Assembly: GCA_937957915.1 (NCBI GenBank)
Contig: CALGNZ010000027.1
Location: forward strand, 97,365 to 161,364
Reading direction: 5' to 3'
DNA length: 64,000 nt
Source of the DNA: an uncultured Granulosicoccaceae bacterium
Lineage (GTDB): Bacteria; Pseudomonadota; Gammaproteobacteria; Granulosicoccales; Granulosicoccaceae
Numbering within the stretch: position 1 is the stretch's first letter; every line of letters begins with the position of its first letter. The notes under the pieces are model-generated. The model did no database searches. It had not been told where the DNA came from and saw only the letters and a list, made by a program, of their open reading frames with translations. A program made the translations under genes and the position numbers. This document shows positions 15,227 through 24,145 of the stretch, piece after piece.

Positions 15227-16698
15227 GTCGGCAGCCCCATTGCGTCAACCGCGTCTCGTGCTTTCGAAAATGCGTCTGCCGTGCATTGTATATCATTCGA
15301 ATCAGTTACCCACGAACAGACGCTAATTCGAATCACCGGCTGATCGAACCACTTTGACGCCCCAACCCATGCCTCGCCGGAGTTTTGTATGTGGTCAACG
15401 ATAGCATCGGTTCTCTGCTGGTTGCCCACAGAAACGATAATCTGGTTAAAACAAATGTCATTCAGCACCTCGAACTCCCGCGCCTTGAGAAGTCCACCAA
15501 ATTCGACAGCTTGCCGGTGCAGCCCGAGTATCAGTTCGTCTACCCCCTTTTTACCGAGGTAGCGAAGTGCAGCCCACAGATCTACCGCTCTCGCTCGCCT
15601 GGACATCTCGGGGGTGTAGAGCATACTGTCGCGATGCTCTGAATACATAATATAGGCGCCCGAGTTTTGCAGAGCCATCACCAAAGCCTCTTCATCTGCA
15701 CACAGTACAATACCGCTGTCGTACGGCGTATTCAGCGTTTTATGTGCATCCACCGACCAGCTTTGCGCAAGACCAATCCCTTTCGTCAGGTATGACAACT
15801 GCTCACAGGCAGCAGCCCAAAGCCCAAAAGCACCGTCTACATGAACCCACGCTCCGACAGCGTTCGCCTTTTCGCATACAGTTTTTATAGGATCAAACGA
15901 TCCGGAATTGACATTGCCAGCCTGCAAAACAACGATGGTCTTATCATCCAAAGGCGGAAGTGAATCTGTTTTCAGCCGGCCCTGTTCATCGACGTCAATC
16001 AGCTCGAGCCGATCCGTTCCGAAGCCCAGCAATGCAACTGCCTTTACCACAGTGCTATGAGTGTGCTTGCTGGTCACAATTCGCAATCGAGGCGCGCCAT
16101 CCAGCCCCTGCTTGTTGATATCCCACCCGGCACTCTGCAGCAGCCGAAATCTGGCAGCGGCCAGCCCGCACACTATTGCCATCGACGTACCACTAACAAA
16201 ACCCGCTACCGTATTTGATGGCAGACCAAGCAAGTCACGCAGCCACGACTGACAGACTTCCTCGAGTGTCGCATTGACGGGTGACACCGCGTGCAAAACT
16301 GCATTTTGATCCCAGCTGTCCGCCAGCAGCCTCGCCGCCATTGCAGCCGGAATAACACCACCATTGACCAGACCAAAGAAGCGACCACCAGTCTGCGCCA
16401 TGGTCGCCGGTGTTCCCACCTCATGCAACAGTTCGAGCACGTCGCGTGCACTGCTGCCAAATTCCGACAGAGGCTGGTGAAATTCATTAAGGCGAGCAAC
16501 GTCTGTTTCCAGAGGTGCAACGTTTCTGACTTTTGCATTGGCGAGATACTGGCGGCCAAATTCTACCGCCTGCCCAAAGATGTCACCTTCCACCATTTCG
16601 CGCGCCATGTTGGTACGCAAGGTATTGTGCGGCGATGTGGTATCTGGTACGGCTGTATTCAGTGCGTCACGGGGCGATAGCGGCTTTTCGTCTGACAT
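15223..16698 (-). CDS. PLP-dependent decarboxylase (group II, aromatic amino acid/glutamate decarboxylase family)
   Basis: A 491-residue fold-type I PLP enzyme of the group II decarboxylase family. The features seen are GRFFGLVNGGVIP near residue 105, FVSGTSMAIVCGLAAAR in the cofactor loop, the Asp and Ala of HVDGAFGLWAAACE that contact the pyridine ring, and the internal aldimine lysine in WSVDAHKTLNTPYD. Family substrates include aromatic amino acids, glutamate and diaminobutyrate; I cannot choose between them. Many relatives are annotated only as aminotransferase class V or pyridoxal-dependent decarboxylase. It is translationally coupled to the downstream VOC gene. Confidence 0.87.
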   Translation of the reverse strand: MSDEKPLSPRDALNTAVPDTTSPHNTLRTNMAREMVEGDIFGQAVEFGRQYLANAKVRNVAPLETDVARLNEFHQPLSEFGSSARDVLELLHEVGTPATMAQTGGRFFGLVNGGVIPAAMAARLLADSWDQNAVLHAVSPVNATLEEVCQSWLRDLLGLPSNTVAGFVSGTSMAIVCGLAAARFRLLQSAGWDINKQGLDGAPRLRIVTSKHTHSTVVKAVALLGFGTDRLELIDVDEQGRLKTDSLPPLDDKTIVVLQAGNVNSGSFDPIKTVCEKANAVGAWVHVDGAFGLWAAACEQLSYLTKGIGLAQSWSVDAHKTLNTPYDSGIVLCADEEALVMALQNSGAYIMYSEHRDSMLYTPEMSRRARAVDLWAALRYLGKKGVDELILGLHRQAVEFGGLLKAREFEVLNDICFNQIIVSVGNQQRTDAIVDHIQNSGEAWVGASKWFDQPVIRISVCSWVTDSNDIQCTADAFSKARDAVDAMGLPT

Positions 16699-16922
16699 GG
16701 GGAAGATACTCTCGAGTATTCAATCGAGAGTACCTTTTCTGCGTTAACACGTCGTGCTCCACAATGACCCTAATTACCACGCCACACGTTTCGGTTGTGA
16801 ACGCATGCCTCCGGCGCCCATAATTTTCTGCAGGAATCCAGCTGCAGAGTTGCCCGCGGCTACAGCGGGCGCCAACATGTTGTGGCACACTCGACCAGAG
16901 TCAGAGCCAGAAATGACAAACC

Positions 16923-17294
16923 TTAATCGACGGCAGACTTCCGGAGCAACAAGCACCAGATCACAATGATCAGATAGATCACGGCAGCGGACCATCCAAA
17001 CGGCTGCAAAATTCCGTTAATGACCAATAGAACAGAGGTAATCAGGCCAACAACGCCGGTGACCAACAAGCCGGTTGCTACAGCATTCCTGACAGTGATA
17101 TCAGCAACATCTTTCAGCAGCCAAAGTAGAACGCCATTCCCTAGAAGAGTCAGACCAAAGTAGCGCCCCATTGCTGACACCTGACTGCCAGGTGCATCGA
17201 AGTAAAGGTTCGCGATTACATCAGGTATGACTGTGTAGCCGACACCATACACAACAGATACGATAGAAATAACCAAACAAAAATTTCTGTACAT
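16923..17294 (-). CDS. Small four-helix membrane protein, unknown function
   Basis: A 123-residue protein with about four predicted hydrophobic helices (residues about 5-25, 45-62, 70-92, 98-118) and a short basic end (LLLRKSAVD). I do not recognise a named family with certainty; size and layout resemble DUF4345-type small membrane proteins. An AAGGAG box about 10 bases upstream of the ATG makes translation likely. It stands between the PLP decarboxylase operon and the MDR oxidoreductase, on the same strand, with gaps of about 220 and 290 bases. Confidence 0.7.
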   Translation of the reverse strand: MYRNFCLVISIVSVVYGVGYTVIPDVIANLYFDAPGSQVSAMGRYFGLTLLGNGVLLWLLKDVADITVRNAVATGLLVTGVVGLITSVLLVINGILQPFGWSAAVIYLIIVIWCLLLRKSAVD

Positions 17295-17583
17295 GATTAA
17301 ACACTCCTTTGTAGATCTACTCCGGACAGGTTAAAAAAGCGTTGTCTCCGAGTGCATCAGTGAATTCAGACGCCTCTGCTACAGTAAGCCACTCGATGAA
17401 TCCCAATTCAACACCCATTCGGGGTAACCTAAAAAGAGGGGGAGCGAGAGATATTTTACCGATGTTCACCGTGCACTGGCATAACACCAATTCGTTAACC
17501 TGTTACACGGTACGCTTCACTAAACCACATTCGCTGCAGGGTTTTACAGGCGCCGCAGACTGGAAAATTTCACCGGCGATGAA

Positions 17584-18603
17584 TCAACCTGGCTGGTCAC
17601 CAATAGAAATTACGACATTGCCCAATTTCATCCCTGTTTCAACGTAGCGAAAAGCATCCGCCACCTCGTCAAGCTGATAGATTTTGTCGACCAAAGGCAA
17701 GTAGGCTCCCGATTGCATTTTGTCACGAAGCAGAACCGCATCTTCGTTCAGGTTCTGCGGCAGAGGGAATAGATCAGATCGATTACCGCGCAGCTTTGAG
17801 ACGATGGCCAGCAGTGGATTTTGACAATAGGGCCCCAATTCGGTTGACATGTAAGTTCCCCCCTCCCGCAGCACCGACCTGCATTGACCAGAGGTACTTT
17901 TCCCGACCGCATCAAACACCACATCAAACGTCTCGGTGAGCTTTGTAAAATCATCACGTTTATAATCCACGACTTTATCTGCACCCAAAGCCCGAATCAC
18001 CTCTACGTGCTCAGTCGCGCACACTGCAGTTACCCTGGCTCCAATGTCCTTTATTAATTGCAGGGCAGCCGAGCCAATCGCTCCGGTTGCGCCGTTTATT
18101 AATACACTGTGCTGATCAGTTATTCCCGCAGCTCGAATATAATGCAATGCGTAGTGCGCACCCTCCAGCGCAGAGGCGGCCTGCTCAATGCCAACGTTAT
18201 CCGGCACCTTCGCAATCATTCCGGCCACTGGCATTACGGTGAATTCGGCGTGACCGCCAAAACCGTAGTCGTCATCCTTAAATGCGAAAACGCGCTCACC
18301 GATAGAAAACCCGGCTGCCTTAGTACCAACCCCCACAATTTCGCCAGTGAATTCACACCCCAGCACCGGCGCTTTAGGCGCGAAAAGCCCACTAAAAAAC
18401 CGTACGATCCAGGGCTTTCCTCGTAAAAAACCACAATCCGTCCGATTCACCGTTGAGGCCTGAATTCTAATCAGTACTTCATTGTCTTCTGGTACAGGAA
18501 TGGGTAAGTACTCCACCTGCAGAACATCAGGCGAGCCATACTTTCGATAGGCCATAACTTTCATATGCGCCGGAGTACCGTTAACTACGCTTTGATCATC
18601 CAT
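17584..18603 (-). CDS. NAD(P)-dependent MDR-family oxidoreductase (quinone reductase/zinc-less alcohol dehydrogenase type)
   Basis: A 339-residue medium-chain dehydrogenase/reductase. The GroES-like half ends near CEFTGEIVGVG, and the Rossmann half has the dinucleotide loop LINGATGAIGSAALQLIK. The catalytic zinc ligands are not conserved: the position that is Cys in alcohol dehydrogenases reads NRTDCGFLRGKP, and there is no four-cysteine structural zinc loop. It therefore fits quinone oxidoreductase-like NADPH-dependent reductases. A GGGAAG box precedes the ATG. It is divergent from a TetR regulator, with two palindromic operators in the shared 223-base promoter region, so it is the likely regulated target. 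Confidence 0.88.
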   Translation of the reverse strand: MDDQSVVNGTPAHMKVMAYRKYGSPDVLQVEYLPIPVPEDNEVLIRIQASTVNRTDCGFLRGKPWIVRFFSGLFAPKAPVLGCEFTGEIVGVGTKAAGFSIGERVFAFKDDDYGFGGHAEFTVMPVAGMIAKVPDNVGIEQAASALEGAHYALHYIRAAGITDQHSVLINGATGAIGSAALQLIKDIGARVTAVCATEHVEVIRALGADKVVDYKRDDFTKLTETFDVVFDAVGKSTSGQCRSVLREGGTYMSTELGPYCQNPLLAIVSKLRGNRSDLFPLPQNLNEDAVLLRDKMQSGAYLPLVDKIYQLDEVADAFRYVETGMKLGNVVISIGDQPG

Positions 18604-18758
18604 TCCTTAACTTCCCTTTTCATTGACTTTGAATCAGCACATCAGCGGTCGTTGCAAACGTATTCACAACCCACTTATTGGTGACACAACAAGCTCGTCG
18701 AGCCTATATACCCACAGCGTTTGTCGTCGATGTTATTTCTCGCTGTGAGCGAATTTTT

Positions 18759-18775
18759 AACTTACACTGTAAGTT
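18759..18775. promoter_or_regulatory. TetR-type operator, distal copy
   Basis: A 17-bp perfect palindrome AACTTACA-C-TGTAAGTT. It lies in the shared region between the divergent MDR oxidoreductase and TetR genes. Its centre at 18767 is 33 bp, about three helical turns, from the centre of the second copy. The form (TTACA...TGTAA) is typical of TetR-family binding sites. Confidence 0.85.
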
Positions 18776-18792
18776 ATATTCAAACAAAATAT

Positions 18793-18807
18793 ACTTACAC
18801 TGTAAGT
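18793..18807. promoter_or_regulatory. TetR-type operator, proximal copy
   Basis: A 15-bp perfect palindrome ACTTACA-C-TGTAAGT, the same core as the copy at 18759. It ends 19 bases before the TetR start codon, so binding here would block transcription or translation start of the regulator itself. Confidence 0.85.
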
Positions 18808-18826
18808 TTGTCAACCGGATTTAGTC

Positions 18827-19513
18827 ATGGCAAAAGTGGGCAACTCGCGAAAACAAGTCGCAAAAACGACCAGCAAAAAAAGCCTGAGTCGCAGCAAAAT
18901 TCTTAAAACCGCTTTGCGCCTGACTAACAAACACGGGCTTGAGCAACTATCCATGCGCAAGATTGCACAGGCACTTGGCGTCGAGGCGATGTCGCTCTAC
19001 AACCACGTTAGTAACAAAGACGATTTAATCGACGGCATGCTCGATCTCGTGGTGGCAGAATTCGAGCTGCCAGAAATCGATCAGCAGTGGCAATCGGCGA
19101 TGAGAAATCGTGCTATATCTGTGCATCGGGTGCTGATCAAACACCCCTGGGCCGCGGTACTGATGCTCTCTCGCATTAATGTCGGGCCATCCATTCTGGC
19201 CTGGACCAATGCGACTATAGGGTGCCTGCGCAATGCCGGTTTCAGTTATGAAATGGCTGACCATGCATGGAATGCAATTGACAACCATACCTACGGGTTC
19301 ACGCTACACAAGGTCAATGAGCCGGTGTCCCCTTCAGAATACGCAGAGGCAGCTCGCACATACCTGCCACAGATTTCAGAAGCCACCTATCCCTATTTAC
19401 ATGCCATGGCGACACATATTGCCGATGGATCCCATAGCGGCATCAATGATTTCGAATTCGGACTCGATTTGATTCTCGATGGCCTGGAACGGTTGCGAGA
19501 ATCTCCAGGCTAG
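18827..19513 (+). CDS. TetR family transcriptional regulator
   Basis: A 228-residue repressor. The N-terminal helix-turn-helix domain follows a basic Lys/Ser-rich tail: RSKILKTALRLTNKHGLEQL then SMRKIAQALGVEAMSLYNHV, with the recognition helix at about residues 50-60. The C-terminal ligand domain resembles the TetR_C (TetR/AcrR class) type, with LINGM-like LIDGMLDLVV and a buried HxxxN pair (NHTYGFTLH). It is divergent from the MDR oxidoreductase, and two palindromic operators precede it, so autoregulation and control of that gene are expected. The inducer is unknown. Its stop codon interlocks with the stop of the convergent GNAT gene (CTAG). Confidence 0.92.
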   Translation: MAKVGNSRKQVAKTTSKKSLSRSKILKTALRLTNKHGLEQLSMRKIAQALGVEAMSLYNHVSNKDDLIDGMLDLVVAEFELPEIDQQWQSAMRNRAISVHRVLIKHPWAAVLMLSRINVGPSILAWTNATIGCLRNAGFSYEMADHAWNAIDNHTYGFTLHKVNEPVSPSEYAEAARTYLPQISEATYPYLHAMATHIADGSHSGINDFEFGLDLILDGLERLRESPG

Positions 19514-19995
19514 ATTTCAGGGTCTTTAGCCACAGCCATCACAGCCGACTGGAAACACATTTCATGGGACGCGTCAGCGCAATCGATTGGCACAAAACCG
19601 AGGGCACGGTAAAACTCTTCAGTGTCTTGTCGGGCCATCCGCAACCTGATTTTATAAAAATGCAGCTGGGCAGTCTTGATACAAGCGTCAGCCAGCATAA
19701 AGCCAATGCGTTTTTTTCGATGATCCGGATCTACATAGAGATGACGCAATCGGGCCACCGATGAATCCGCTGTATACGGATCCTGATTAACACCGCACAC
19801 GCCAACCAGCTTTCCATTTACCGTAGCTCCCAATAGCGCTTCACCAGGCTGGCTAAATCGATTTACACCGGCAACCCACTCCGATTGCAGCCGCTGTATA
19901 AACCTATATCCTTGCTGACTACTCATCGCTGTGAGTGAGTTCAGCGCCGCTGCGCTGTTGTCGAGCACCAGTTGATCAATTATAACTGAGGACAT
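19510..19995 (-). CDS. GNAT family N-acetyltransferase
   Basis: A 161-residue Gcn5-type acetyltransferase. The acetyl-CoA motif A is in RHLYVDPDHRKKRIGFMLADACI, where R-K-K-R-I-G replaces the usual Q/R-x-x-G-x-G/A. The C-terminal strand RALGFVPIDC is typical. I chose the ATG giving MSSVIIDQLV because AAGG lies about 9 bases upstream. The open frame continues upstream into the ABC ATPase gene, and that part has no GNAT content. It follows the ATPase by 67 bases, so it may be the last gene of the importer operon. The substrate is unknown. Confidence 0.83.
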   Translation of the reverse strand: MSSVIIDQLVLDNSAAALNSLTAMSSQQGYRFIQRLQSEWVAGVNRFSQPGEALLGATVNGKLVGVCGVNQDPYTADSSVARLRHLYVDPDHRKKRIGFMLADACIKTAQLHFYKIRLRMARQDTEEFYRALGFVPIDCADASHEMCFQSAVMAVAKDPEI

Positions 19996-20062
19996 GGATG
20001 TGGCCTTTCTCAGATATCTGTATTCAATTGCTATTGCCTGAAACCTGAATAGCCTCTGCAGT

Positions 20063-21094
20063 TCAGTTGATACGCACCCCACGATGATCAAAGCAAAAGG
20101 CCTGAGCAGCATCAAACGATATGGAGCAATTCTGTCCGGCCTCAAAGTGCTGCTCACCGAAGATCCGCACAATCACCAGACCTGCGCTATCACACTGAAG
20201 ATAAACGTTAGTATCGGCGCCTAAATGCTCCACGTGACGAATGCTTCCAACCATTGAGCCACTTACCAAACTACAAGAACTATTTTCTCGATCTGACAGG
20301 TGTAACTGAATATGCTCAGGGCGAATTCCCACCGTTTTAACATCCGGTTTACCAACAGCGCTGCCATCGACAAAATTCATTTGCGGTGAACCAATAAACC
20401 CTGCAACGAACAGGTTTTGCGGATTGTTGTACAGCTCCATGGGTGAACCAACCTGTTGTACAACCCCGTCATTCATAACCACAATACGATCAGCCAGTGT
20501 CATCGCCTCGACCTGATCATGCGTCACGTACACAATGCTGCTTTTCAACTCATTGTGCAGGCGTGCTATTTCCAGTCGAGTCTGTACGCGCAACGCTGCA
20601 TCAAGATTAGACAGAGGCTCATCAAACAAAAACACCTCAGGCTCTCTGACAATTGCACGGCCAATGGCTACGCGCTGTCGCTGACCACCCGACAGATCTG
20701 CCGGGTGGCGCTTGAGCAGCTCATCAAGTGACAATAACGCAGACGCTCTTGACACTCGCTGGTCAATTACTTCGCGCGAAGTACGAGTCTGCTTTAACCC
20801 CAGCCCCATATTTTCCCTGACATTCAGGTGCGGATACAACGCATAGGTTTGAAACACCATTGCTATACCACGTTTTGCAGGTGGCACGGTTGTCACATCC
20901 TGCTGGTTAATTGCCACAGAACCGGAAGTTGGATCTTCCAGCCCTGCAACAATTCTTAGCAGCGTTGACTTACCACAACCGGAGGGCCCGACAAATACAA
21001 CAAACTCTCCGTCGCGCACATCGAGATCAACGCCTTTTAGAACTTCGACAGCACCAAAGGACTTGTGTATACCTTGAAGCGAAAGTGAACCCAT
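20063..21094 (-). CDS. Sugar ABC transporter ATP-binding protein (UgpC/MalK type)
   Basis: A 343-residue ATPase of the CUT1 carbohydrate importer class. Walker A is GPSGCGKSTLLR, the signature is LSGGQRQRVAIGRAI, Walker B is VFLFDEPLSNLDA, and the switch His is in YVTHDQVEAM. The C-terminal TOBE regulatory region is present (VGIRPEHIQLHL). Together with two permeases and a binding protein encoded upstream it makes a complete importer. It starts 11 bases after the Gfo/Idh gene, indicating one transcript. It is somewhat shorter than MalK (about 370 aa), with a shortened C-terminal domain. Confidence 0.95.
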   Translation of the reverse strand: MGSLSLQGIHKSFGAVEVLKGVDLDVRDGEFVVFVGPSGCGKSTLLRIVAGLEDPTSGSVAINQQDVTTVPPAKRGIAMVFQTYALYPHLNVRENMGLGLKQTRTSREVIDQRVSRASALLSLDELLKRHPADLSGGQRQRVAIGRAIVREPEVFLFDEPLSNLDAALRVQTRLEIARLHNELKSSIVYVTHDQVEAMTLADRIVVMNDGVVQQVGSPMELYNNPQNLFVAGFIGSPQMNFVDGSAVGKPDVKTVGIRPEHIQLHLSDRENSSCSLVSGSMVGSIRHVEHLGADTNVYLQCDSAGLVIVRIFGEQHFEAGQNCSISFDAAQAFCFDHRGVRIN

Positions 21095-21105
21095 CAGAAT
21101 CTACG

Positions 21106-22170
21106 CTATATCTGTACAGTGTGACCGGAGCGCACACTTTCATCAGCCGCTAAACAAATCTGCAGTGATTGCACGGCATCGTTCATATGTCGATCAAGGT
21201 CTATATCTTCCGTGATTGCCTTTAACACATAGGCTTGCTCGCGGGCGCACAGTTCATCGTGACCCGGCTCATCCTGCATCGAGATTTCATTGTCTACACT
21301 GGCAAACTGTCCGTCCGACCTCATGGCAGATGAATGCACGCGCAGCAGGTTGGTTTTTGTGTGGGTATCGACATCGTCGGACTTTGCATCTTCACTCATG
21401 ACTATCGATACGCAGCCTCTGGGGGTAATTACGTCTTTCACAAAAAATGCAGTCTCGGACATCATTGGGCCCCAGCCGGCCTCGTACCAACCTACTGACC
21501 CATCATCAAATAGAACCTGAAAATGTCCGTAGTTATACATGTCAGATGCGATTTCTTCCGTCAAGCGAACGCCCATACCACGAACCTGCGTGGCGTTTGC
21601 ATCGGTAATCTGACACATGACATCAACATAGTGAACACCGCAATCAACAATGGGTGAGGTTGTATCCATTAGCTGCCGATGCGTATGCCAGGTAGGCCCG
21701 CTCGATTGCTGATTCAGATTCATGCGAAACACGAACGGCCCGCCCAACTGCCGAGCCTCGGTAATCAGGCGCATCCACGACGGGTGATGACGGAGTATAT
21801 AGCCCACCACGAGCTTGCGCTTATTGGCTTTTGCACAGGCCACAACATTACGCGCATCTGCCAGATTGGTGGCAAGTGGTTTCTCCACAAACACATGCGC
21901 CCCCGCCTCCATTGCTGCAATCGCATACTCCGCATGCGTGTCCGAGTAGGTGTTTACAGACACAAGGTCAGGCTTATGGCGCTGCAGGCTCTGATAAAAA
22001 TCGGGTTCAACCTGATAGTCAGCCAATACTTCTGGCAGTGATACCGGTGAGCGATTAACCAGACTGACAATCTCAAAGCCGGGGTTTGCCCGATAAGCCT
22101 CTGCATGGCTCATCCCCATGTTACCGAGTCCTGCCACCAACACTGTGACGGCGGCTGCCTGATTGCTCAT
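21106..22170 (-). CDS. Gfo/Idh/MocA family oxidoreductase in an ABC sugar operon
   Basis: A 354-residue NAD(P)-dependent oxidoreductase. The Rossmann motif is VLVAGLGNMGMSHAEAY, the catalytic lysine is in HVFVEKPLATNL, and the substrate-domain block TTSPIVDCGVHYVDVMCQI has the conserved Asp/His pair. It is inserted between permease and ATPase genes. Its ATG overlaps the stop of the upstream permease gene (ATGA), so it is translated with the importer. It probably oxidises, reduces or epimerises the imported sugar. The substrate is not deducible from sequence. Confidence 0.9.
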   Translation of the reverse strand: MSNQAAAVTVLVAGLGNMGMSHAEAYRANPGFEIVSLVNRSPVSLPEVLADYQVEPDFYQSLQRHKPDLVSVNTYSDTHAEYAIAAMEAGAHVFVEKPLATNLADARNVVACAKANKRKLVVGYILRHHPSWMRLITEARQLGGPFVFRMNLNQQSSGPTWHTHRQLMDTTSPIVDCGVHYVDVMCQITDANATQVRGMGVRLTEEIASDMYNYGHFQVLFDDGSVGWYEAGWGPMMSETAFFVKDVITPRGCVSIVMSEDAKSDDVDTHTKTNLLRVHSSAMRSDGQFASVDNEISMQDEPGHDELCAREQAYVLKAITEDIDLDRHMNDAVQSLQICLAADESVRSGHTVQI

Positions 22171-23006
22171 TTGACTGCTCCTGCAGTAAGTCCACTGATA
22201 AGCTGTCGGGAAAAAATCATATACAGAATTAGCACTGGAACCATCGACAGTGACAACGCAGCCAGTACCGCATTCCAGTTAGTGACAAACTGGCCAATAA
22301 ACACCTGTGCGCCAAGTGTTACTGTTTTGGTTTCTTCAGCGGGTGCCAAAATAAGCGGAAACCACAGATCATTCCAGATCGGAATCATCGTAAAAATTGC
22401 AACGGTTGCCAGCGCAGGCCTCACCAATGGCACCACCAGCCGGAAGAATATTCGATACTCACTTAAACCATCGATGCGCCCTGCGTTTTTCAAATCTTTC
22501 GACACCTGATTCATAAACTCGGACAGTATAAAAACCGCCAGTGGCAGCCCCTGTGCGGTATACACCAGCACCAGCGCAGTTAACGTATTGACCAATCCAG
22601 TGGCTACCATCAATTGCAGAATTGCTACCGTGCCCAGGCGAATTGGAATCATAATCCCCAACGCGAGGTATAGGGCCATCAGGGAATTACCTCGAAACCG
22701 GTACTCAGACAATGCGAAAGCCGCCATCGCGCCGAACAATAATACGCAAAACAAAGACACAACAGTCACCACCAGACTGTTTTGAAAATAAAGCAGGAAA
22801 TCGCCCTGCTTCATCACCGTTTCATAGCCCACCATTGAAAAGGTTTCTGCGTCAGGCAAGCTCAATGGTGAGCGAAAGATTGCCTTGCGCGACTTCACCG
22901 AGTTAATCAAAATCAGGATAACCGGAAACAATGCAATTGTTGCATAGGTAAGCAAAATCGCGTGGGATGCTACGGATCGGCCCACAGATCGTGTGGCAAC
23001 ACTCAC
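22167..23006 (-). CDS. Sugar ABC transporter permease (MalG/UgpE type)
   Basis: A 279-residue inner-membrane permease with about six hydrophobic segments. The EAA loop that docks the ATPase reads NAGRIDGLSEYRIFFRLVVP, close to the CUT1 consensus (EAA-x3-DGA-x8-I-x-LP), although it begins NAG rather than EAA. The end LISGLTAGAVKG-like sequence (LISGLTAGAVK) is the classical MalG terminus. It follows the other permease by 15 bases and overlaps the downstream Gfo/Idh gene by 4 bases. Confidence 0.94.
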   Translation of the reverse strand: MSVATRSVGRSVASHAILLTYATIALFPVILILINSVKSRKAIFRSPLSLPDAETFSMVGYETVMKQGDFLLYFQNSLVVTVVSLFCVLLFGAMAAFALSEYRFRGNSLMALYLALGIMIPIRLGTVAILQLMVATGLVNTLTALVLVYTAQGLPLAVFILSEFMNQVSKDLKNAGRIDGLSEYRIFFRLVVPLVRPALATVAIFTMIPIWNDLWFPLILAPAEETKTVTLGAQVFIGQFVTNWNAVLAALSLSMVPVLILYMIFSRQLISGLTAGAVK

Positions 23007-23021
23007 GAGTCGGACGCCATG

Positions 23022-23987
23022 CTAAAACTCATACCGACGTAAACGTCGCTGAATAACAAACAGATAAATACAAACACCAATCAGGATAACTAAAAACATC
23101 ATCGATGCGATTGTGGCCCCCAGATGCGGATCACCCAGTTGAAGTTGAAAGCCGAAAAAGGTTCGATACAGAAATGTACCCAGAATATCTGTTGAATAGT
23201 CTGGCCCCGCCAACGCTCCCTGTGAGACATAAATCAGGTCAAACGCATTAAAATTGCCAACGAAGGTTAATACAGAAATGATTCCAATTGATGGCAATAT
23301 TAATGGCAGCTTGATCTTCCAGAACTGACGCATCCCGGTAATGCCATCGCATTCTGCGGCCTCGAGTATCTCCTCCGGAATCGATATTAGTGCGGCGTAA
23401 ATCAGCATCATCGGTATACCAATAAACTGCCAGACAGAAATTAAACTCAGGGTCGTCAGTGCATAAGCCTCTTTGCCAAGCCACGGTTTAAATAACGATT
23501 TCAGCCCTGCCATCTCGAGCAGATCGGGTGCGACCCCCCACAGCGGTGACAGAATCAACTTCCATACAAAGCCAACGATGACAAAAGACAAAATGGTGGG
23601 GACGAATATCGCAGTACGATAAACGCTACGAAAACGCAGCCTTGGGTTCGACAGAATTGCGGCCAGAAGAATGCCAATCGGATTTTGCACAAGCATATGC
23701 ACAACGAAGAACCAGGCGTTGTTAGACAGTGCGTTCCAGAAGGTAGCAGATAATCGTGGATCACCCAGAAGTTTACGAAAATTGTCTAATCCCACAAAGA
23801 CCCGGCTGTTATCGACTTCCTGAAAAAGTGACAACTGCATTGTGCCAAACAGCGGCAAAATCATAATCGCCGTGTAAACCAGCACTGCCGGTGCCAGAAA
23901 TACCAGAATGTGAAGCCTGAATCCCACCCGCCGCGCGGGTTTAGGCGGAGAGGAGCGCTGTTGTGTCTGGCTGGGGTTAAGTGACAT
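23022..23987 (-). CDS. Sugar ABC transporter permease (MalF/UgpA type)
   Basis: A 321-residue inner-membrane permease. The N-terminus is cytosolic and Pro/Gln/Arg-rich, followed by about six membrane segments. The EAA loop is clear: EEILEAAECDGITGMRQFWKIKLP (positions given by motif EAAECDG and the following KLP). Size and motif place it in the CUT1 group that takes oligosaccharides and modified sugars. It forms a heterodimer with the next gene's product. Confidence 0.94.
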   Translation of the reverse strand: MSLNPSQTQQRSSPPKPARRVGFRLHILVFLAPAVLVYTAIMILPLFGTMQLSLFQEVDNSRVFVGLDNFRKLLGDPRLSATFWNALSNNAWFFVVHMLVQNPIGILLAAILSNPRLRFRSVYRTAIFVPTILSFVIVGFVWKLILSPLWGVAPDLLEMAGLKSLFKPWLGKEAYALTTLSLISVWQFIGIPMMLIYAALISIPEEILEAAECDGITGMRQFWKIKLPLILPSIGIISVLTFVGNFNAFDLIYVSQGALAGPDYSTDILGTFLYRTFFGFQLQLGDPHLGATIASMMFLVILIGVCIYLFVIQRRLRRYEF

Positions 23988-24000
23988 AAAGTTTGGCTAA

Positions 24001-24038
24001 GAGCCTGCGCGGTAAAAGAGGTTCTGCCGCGCAGGCTC
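24001..24038 (-). promoter_or_regulatory. Intercistronic stem-loop between binding-protein and permease genes
   Basis: A perfect 12-bp GC-rich stem (GAGCCTGCGCGG with CCGCGCAGGCTC) and a 14-base loop sit between the binding-protein gene and the first permease gene. Similar stem-loops (as between malE and malF) protect the upstream mRNA and raise binding protein over permease levels. No T-run follows, so full termination is unlikely. Confidence 0.7.
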
Positions 24039-24145
24039 ATCAAGCCACCCCGATCTCAACGACTCGAAACTGCTAGCGTTCGATACAGAGTCGGGGGTGG
24101 CCATGGCCTGGTCTGCGGCGTTAACACGCTACACAAACATCAAAA

